In this document: one piece after another, positions 61,378 to 64,000 of the stretch
Layout: each line of letters starts with the position of its first letter
Numbering within the stretch: the stretch's first letter is position 1
DNA from: CAVVIH01 sp963748295
Lineage (GTDB): Bacteria > Acidobacteriota > Vicinamibacteria > Vicinamibacterales > 2-12-FULL-66-21
Assembly (NCBI GenBank): GCA_963748295.1
Contig: CAVVIH010000001.1
Span: forward strand, 186,001 to 250,000
Direction of reading: 5' to 3'
Length of the DNA stretch: 64,000 nt
Made by a program: the position numbers and the translations under genes
The notes under the pieces: generated by a model
The model's database searches: none
What the model was told of the DNA's origin: nothing
What the model saw: the letters and a program-made list of their open reading frames with translations, nothing else

Positions 61378-64000
61378 ATGAGCCGCGTTCTGCTGCTGGC
61401 CGCGGCGGTTTGCGTGTCGCTGTCCGCGCAGACCGTCTCCCCGTCGCCGCGAGGCGCGCGCGATCCGGCGTGGTCTCCCGACGGCCGCAGGCTCGCGCTC
61501 TCGTTCCTCGATCAGATTTGGATCTCGTCACCCGAAGGGCGCGATGGGCGCGCGCTGCGCGCGGCCGAAGCCGCCGTGGAACGCGATCCGGCGTGGTCGC
61601 CTGACGGGAAGTCGATCGCGTTCGCCGCCGACAGCGGTCGCGGATTCGACATCTTCGTTGCGCCCGCCGGCGGCGGCGTCGCGAAGCAGATCTCCAGGCT
61701 CGACGGCGACGAACGGTGGCCGGGCTGGACGCGCGACGGCCGGCTCGTGTTCTCGCACCGCGACGCCGCCCGCTGGCGGCTGTTCGCCGTCAACGCCAGC
61801 GGCGACGGTCAGCCGCAGCCGCTCTTCCCTGACACCGCGAACGACGACGAGCGCGAAGGCGAAGTATCGCCCGACGGCAAGCGCGTCGCCTACGTGTCCG
61901 ATCGCGATTCGGAAGACGGCGACTCCGATCTGTGGGTCGCGGATCTCGCGCTGGGGCCGCGCGATCGCGTGAACAGGACGCGCGTCGCCCGCATACGCGG
62001 ACTCGAGGGATATCCAACCTGGGCGCCTGACGGCGGACGCATCGCCTACTTCGCCGTCCGCGAGGGCCTCGGATCGGTCTGGGTGTCGCCGATCGAAGAC
62101 ACGCCGGCGCGCGACGAGGAGTCCACCGCGCCGGCGCGGCCGAGGCCGGCGGCGCAACCGGTGCTCGTTTCGCGGCGAGGCGGCATGCCGGCGTGGTCGC
62201 CTGACGGCAAACGCCTCGCGGTGTCGCAGCTCCCGGCAGCCGACCCGACCTACAACGGCAATCCCGAGCGCAACGGCGACGACCCGCCGCCGCTGTTTGC
62301 CTCGCCGGAAGCATTCCGTCTCTGGCTCGTCGACGCGCCGCTGCCGGTTGACGCCGGCGCCCGTGAAATCACCTCCGCCGCGCCTCGTCCCGAGCAGCTG
62401 GCTGGCGCGTTCGATCGCGTCTGGGAGACGCTGCGCAAGCTCTATTACACCGACGGACCGTCGGCCGCCGAATGGCAGCAGCTGCGGTCGAAGTACCGGC
62501 CGCAAGCGGCGGCGGCACGCGACGAGGCCGCCGTCGAAACGGTGATCGACGCGATGATCGCGGAGCAGCCGCTGATCAAACCGGCGGTCAGCTCTGAGCG
62601 CGCCGTCGTGGTTTCCGGCCATCCGCTTGCGTCGCGCGCAGGTCTCCTCGCGCTGCAGCGCGGCGGCAACATCGTCGATGCGGCGATTGCCGCCTCGTTC
62701 GCCCTTGGCGTCGTCGAACCGGACGCGTCGGGAATCGGCGGCGACGGGATGGCCGTCGTGTATCTGCGGGGGATGGCGGAACCGGTCGTCATCGAATACA
62801 AGGACCAGGTTCCGATTCACGCAACGCGCGAAAACCCGCTGCTGACGGCGGGCACCGGCGACGGACCCGCGGCCGCGAACATTCCCGGCGTCGTGGCGGG
62901 CCTCGACGCGCTCTATCGGAAGTTTGGCAGCAAGAAAGTTGAGTGGGCGGAGCTGATCGCACCCGCGATCGAGTACGCGGAGAAGGGATATGCGCTCGAC
63001 GAAGCGCTGCCGACGTCGATCGCCGAGGGACGGAGCTACTTCCAGAAGTATCCGGCGGCGGCGCGCATCTACTTGCCCGGGGGCAAGCTGCCGCGGCCCG
63101 GCGATACGTTCGTGAACAAGGACTACGCCGCGACGCTGCGCACGATTGCGAACGAAGGGGCCGACGCGTTCTACCGCGGTTCGATTGCCCGCCGCATCGC
63201 CGACGACATGGCGAAGAACGGCGGGCTGATCACGCTCGACGATCTCGCGCAATACCGCGCAATCGAGCGGCGTCCCCTCGTCGGGCGCTACCGCGATCAC
63301 GTCGTCTACAGCGCGCCGCCGCCGGTATCGACCGGCGCGCAGCTCGTCGAAACCCTCCAGATCCTGCAGAACTACGCGCCGAACGGCGCCGCTTACGCCG
63401 CCAGCGCGGACTTCCTCCATTACGCGATCGAATCGTGGAAGGTCCGCGATCAGTCGCCGCGCATCGCCGATCCCGGTCTGTTCGAAGTGAGCCTGGGTCC
63501 GCACCTCGATGCTGCCCACGCCGCGTCGCTGTTCAAGCGCATCGATCCGAAGAAGGCGTCACGCGATCGCAATCAAGCAGGCGACGGCGAGAGGCCCGAG
63601 CGGATCGGCCGCGGGACGACGGCGTTCGCCGTCGCCGATGCCGAGGGCAACATGATTGCCGTCACGCAGACGCTCAGCACGTGGGGCGGCACGTTCTACG
63701 TGTCCGACGGCCTTGGGTTCCTCTACAACAATCATCTGCGGTTCGGCGGCGGCGGAGCGCCCGGACGCTTCCTTCCGCTCGCGCGCTCATCTTCAACGAG
63801 TGTTCCGACGCTGCTGTTCCGCGCGCCGGCAACCGGAAATGGACCCGGCTCTCCCCGGCTGGCGGTTGCGGCCGCCGGCAACGCATGGATCCCAGCGTCC
63901 GTGTACGAAATCATCCTCAACGTCGTCGACGGGGGGATGCCGGTGCAGAAGGCGATCGAAGCGCCGCGCTTCCTGATCGGCCGCGATCCTTCGGAGCCGG
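61378..64000 (+). CDS. Exported PD40 beta-propeller fused to gamma-glutamyltransferase (3' end outside window)
   Basis: At least 874 residues, open to the window end without a break. SRVLLLAAAVCVSLSAQT is a signal peptide. Residues 20-300 contain six TolB/PD40 units, such as DPAWSPDGRRLALS, DPAWSPDGKSIAFA, YPTWAPDGGRIAYF and MPAWSPDGKRLAVS. A helical linker follows (AFDRVWETLRKLYYTDGPSA). From about 405 it is a gamma-glutamyltransferase: HPLASRAGLLALQRGGNIVD, DASGIGGDGMAVVYL, GTGDGPAAANIPGVVAGLDA and GRGTTAFAVADAEGNMIAVT with Thr747 as the expected cleavage site and nucleophile. The usual GSPGGSRI oxyanion loop reads AAAGNAWI here, so activity is uncertain. Confidence 0.85.
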   Translation, partial: MSRVLLLAAAVCVSLSAQTVSPSPRGARDPAWSPDGRRLALSFLDQIWISSPEGRDGRALRAAEAAVERDPAWSPDGKSIAFAADSGRGFDIFVAPAGGGVAKQISRLDGDERWPGWTRDGRLVFSHRDAARWRLFAVNASGDGQPQPLFPDTANDDEREGEVSPDGKRVAYVSDRDSEDGDSDLWVADLALGPRDRVNRTRVARIRGLEGYPTWAPDGGRIAYFAVREGLGSVWVSPIEDTPARDEESTAPARPRPAAQPVLVSRRGGMPAWSPDGKRLAVSQLPAADPTYNGNPERNGDDPPPLFASPEAFRLWLVDAPLPVDAGAREITSAAPRPEQLAGAFDRVWETLRKLYYTDGPSAAEWQQLRSKYRPQAAAARDEAAVETVIDAMIAEQPLIKPAVSSERAVVVSGHPLASRAGLLALQRGGNIVDAAIAASFALGVVEPDASGIGGDGMAVVYLRGMAEPVVIEYKDQVPIHATRENPLLTAGTGDGPAAANIPGVVAGLDALYRKFGSKKVEWAELIAPAIEYAEKGYALDEALPTSIAEGRSYFQKYPAAARIYLPGGKLPRPGDTFVNKDYAATLRTIANEGADAFYRGSIARRIADDMAKNGGLITLDDLAQYRAIERRPLVGRYRDHVVYSAPPPVSTGAQLVETLQILQNYAPNGAAYAASADFLHYAIESWKVRDQSPRIADPGLFEVSLGPHLDAAHAASLFKRIDPKKASRDRNQAGDGERPERIGRGTTAFAVADAEGNMIAVTQTLSTWGGTFYVSDGLGFLYNNHLRFGGGGAPGRFLPLARSSSTSVPTLLFRAPATGNGPGSPRLAVAAAGNAWIPASVYEIILNVVDGGMPVQKAIEAPRFLIGRDPSEP

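Noticed and set aside
1..64000. tRNA, rRNA, riboswitch or replication origin
   Set aside because: No cloverleaf with GTTCRA-type arm, rRNA core sequence, known riboswitch core or DnaA-box cluster was noticed in the gaps; a covariance model search would be needed to exclude them.

Overview
The window is a high-GC (roughly two-thirds G+C), gene-dense stretch of a Gram-negative chromosome. Outer-membrane receptors, an ECF sigma factor plus Ser/Thr kinase pair, many periplasmic or Tat-exported enzymes, a phosphatidylcholine-synthase-like gene and many serine/threonine kinases together suggest an Acidobacteriota-like soil bacterium, perhaps Vicinamibacteria. That is inference; no rRNA or tRNA gene was seen. 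A striking property is that about half of the genes need one or more single-base frame corrections to read as full-length family members. Other genes are intact over 2-3 kb, and the breaks hit essential-type genes, so consensus errors in a draft or metagenome assembly are more likely than real decay. Broken genes are given here as single features with the break positions described.

Layout. 1-6653 (+): the end of a TonB receptor, an MltB-type lytic transglycosylase, then an overlapping cassette of TonB receptor, YfiR-like periplasmic protein and hybrid histidine kinase. 6902-9483 (-): cyclophilin, ECF sigma and Ser/Thr kinase, joined by overlapping stop and start codons. 9564-12769 (+): a BlaI/BlaR1-type repressor and membrane peptidase pair with a visible double operator; the peptidase carries an unusual eight-copy SDFE-type repeat tail. 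12762-16401: a Tat amidase, then an ECF sigma and FecR-like protein pair. 16586-19868 (+): haem-binding protein, three tandem RidA domains translationally coupled to a threonine dehydratase, and a DUF523 protein. 20016-28365: a class A penicillin-binding protein, a VKOR-like oxidoreductase, and an lhr-nei DNA repair operon. 28478-33567: a small coiled-coil protein, a multi-domain receptor-like Ser/Thr kinase, and FtsH. 33718-38552 (+): phosphatidylcholine-synthase-like enzyme, a second class A PBP, a DUF3185-like protein, and a kinase followed directly by a pseudokinase. 38589-46997 (mostly -): M14 carboxypeptidase, glucokinase, a MerR-TPR protein (+), a Cys-rich protein, a DEAD-box helicase with infA, and a trifunctional acyl-activating/ACP/acyltransferase protein. 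47023-53254: a DisA-like domain protein plus epimerase (+), an SDR-cca-OMP operon (-), and an M20 peptidase (+). 53321-57991 (-): a zinc-finger-like protein, then a tight operon of DUF4149, GAF, isocitrate dehydrogenase, GPAT and proline dehydrogenase. 58037-64000 (+): a thioredoxin/DUF255 protein, transketolase, and a beta-propeller to gamma-glutamyltransferase fusion that runs off the window.

The most unusual non-coding signal is a set of intergenic arrays built from short repeated words (for example AACTCCCAA, CACGGAG, AGCTGTCAGC, TCACGACGA). Most are arranged as converging inverted arms, so they form large quasi-palindromes; the best is a nested palindrome at 22578-22897. They occupy at least ten intergenic gaps, never lie inside a recognised gene, and differ in word but share the architecture. 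Promoter-like signals include a double TACGAA-N4-TTCGTA operator before blaI, matching TTTACA-N17-(T/C)ACAAT promoters for ftsH and infA, and several -10 boxes placed 6 nt before a start codon, suggestive of leaderless transcripts.
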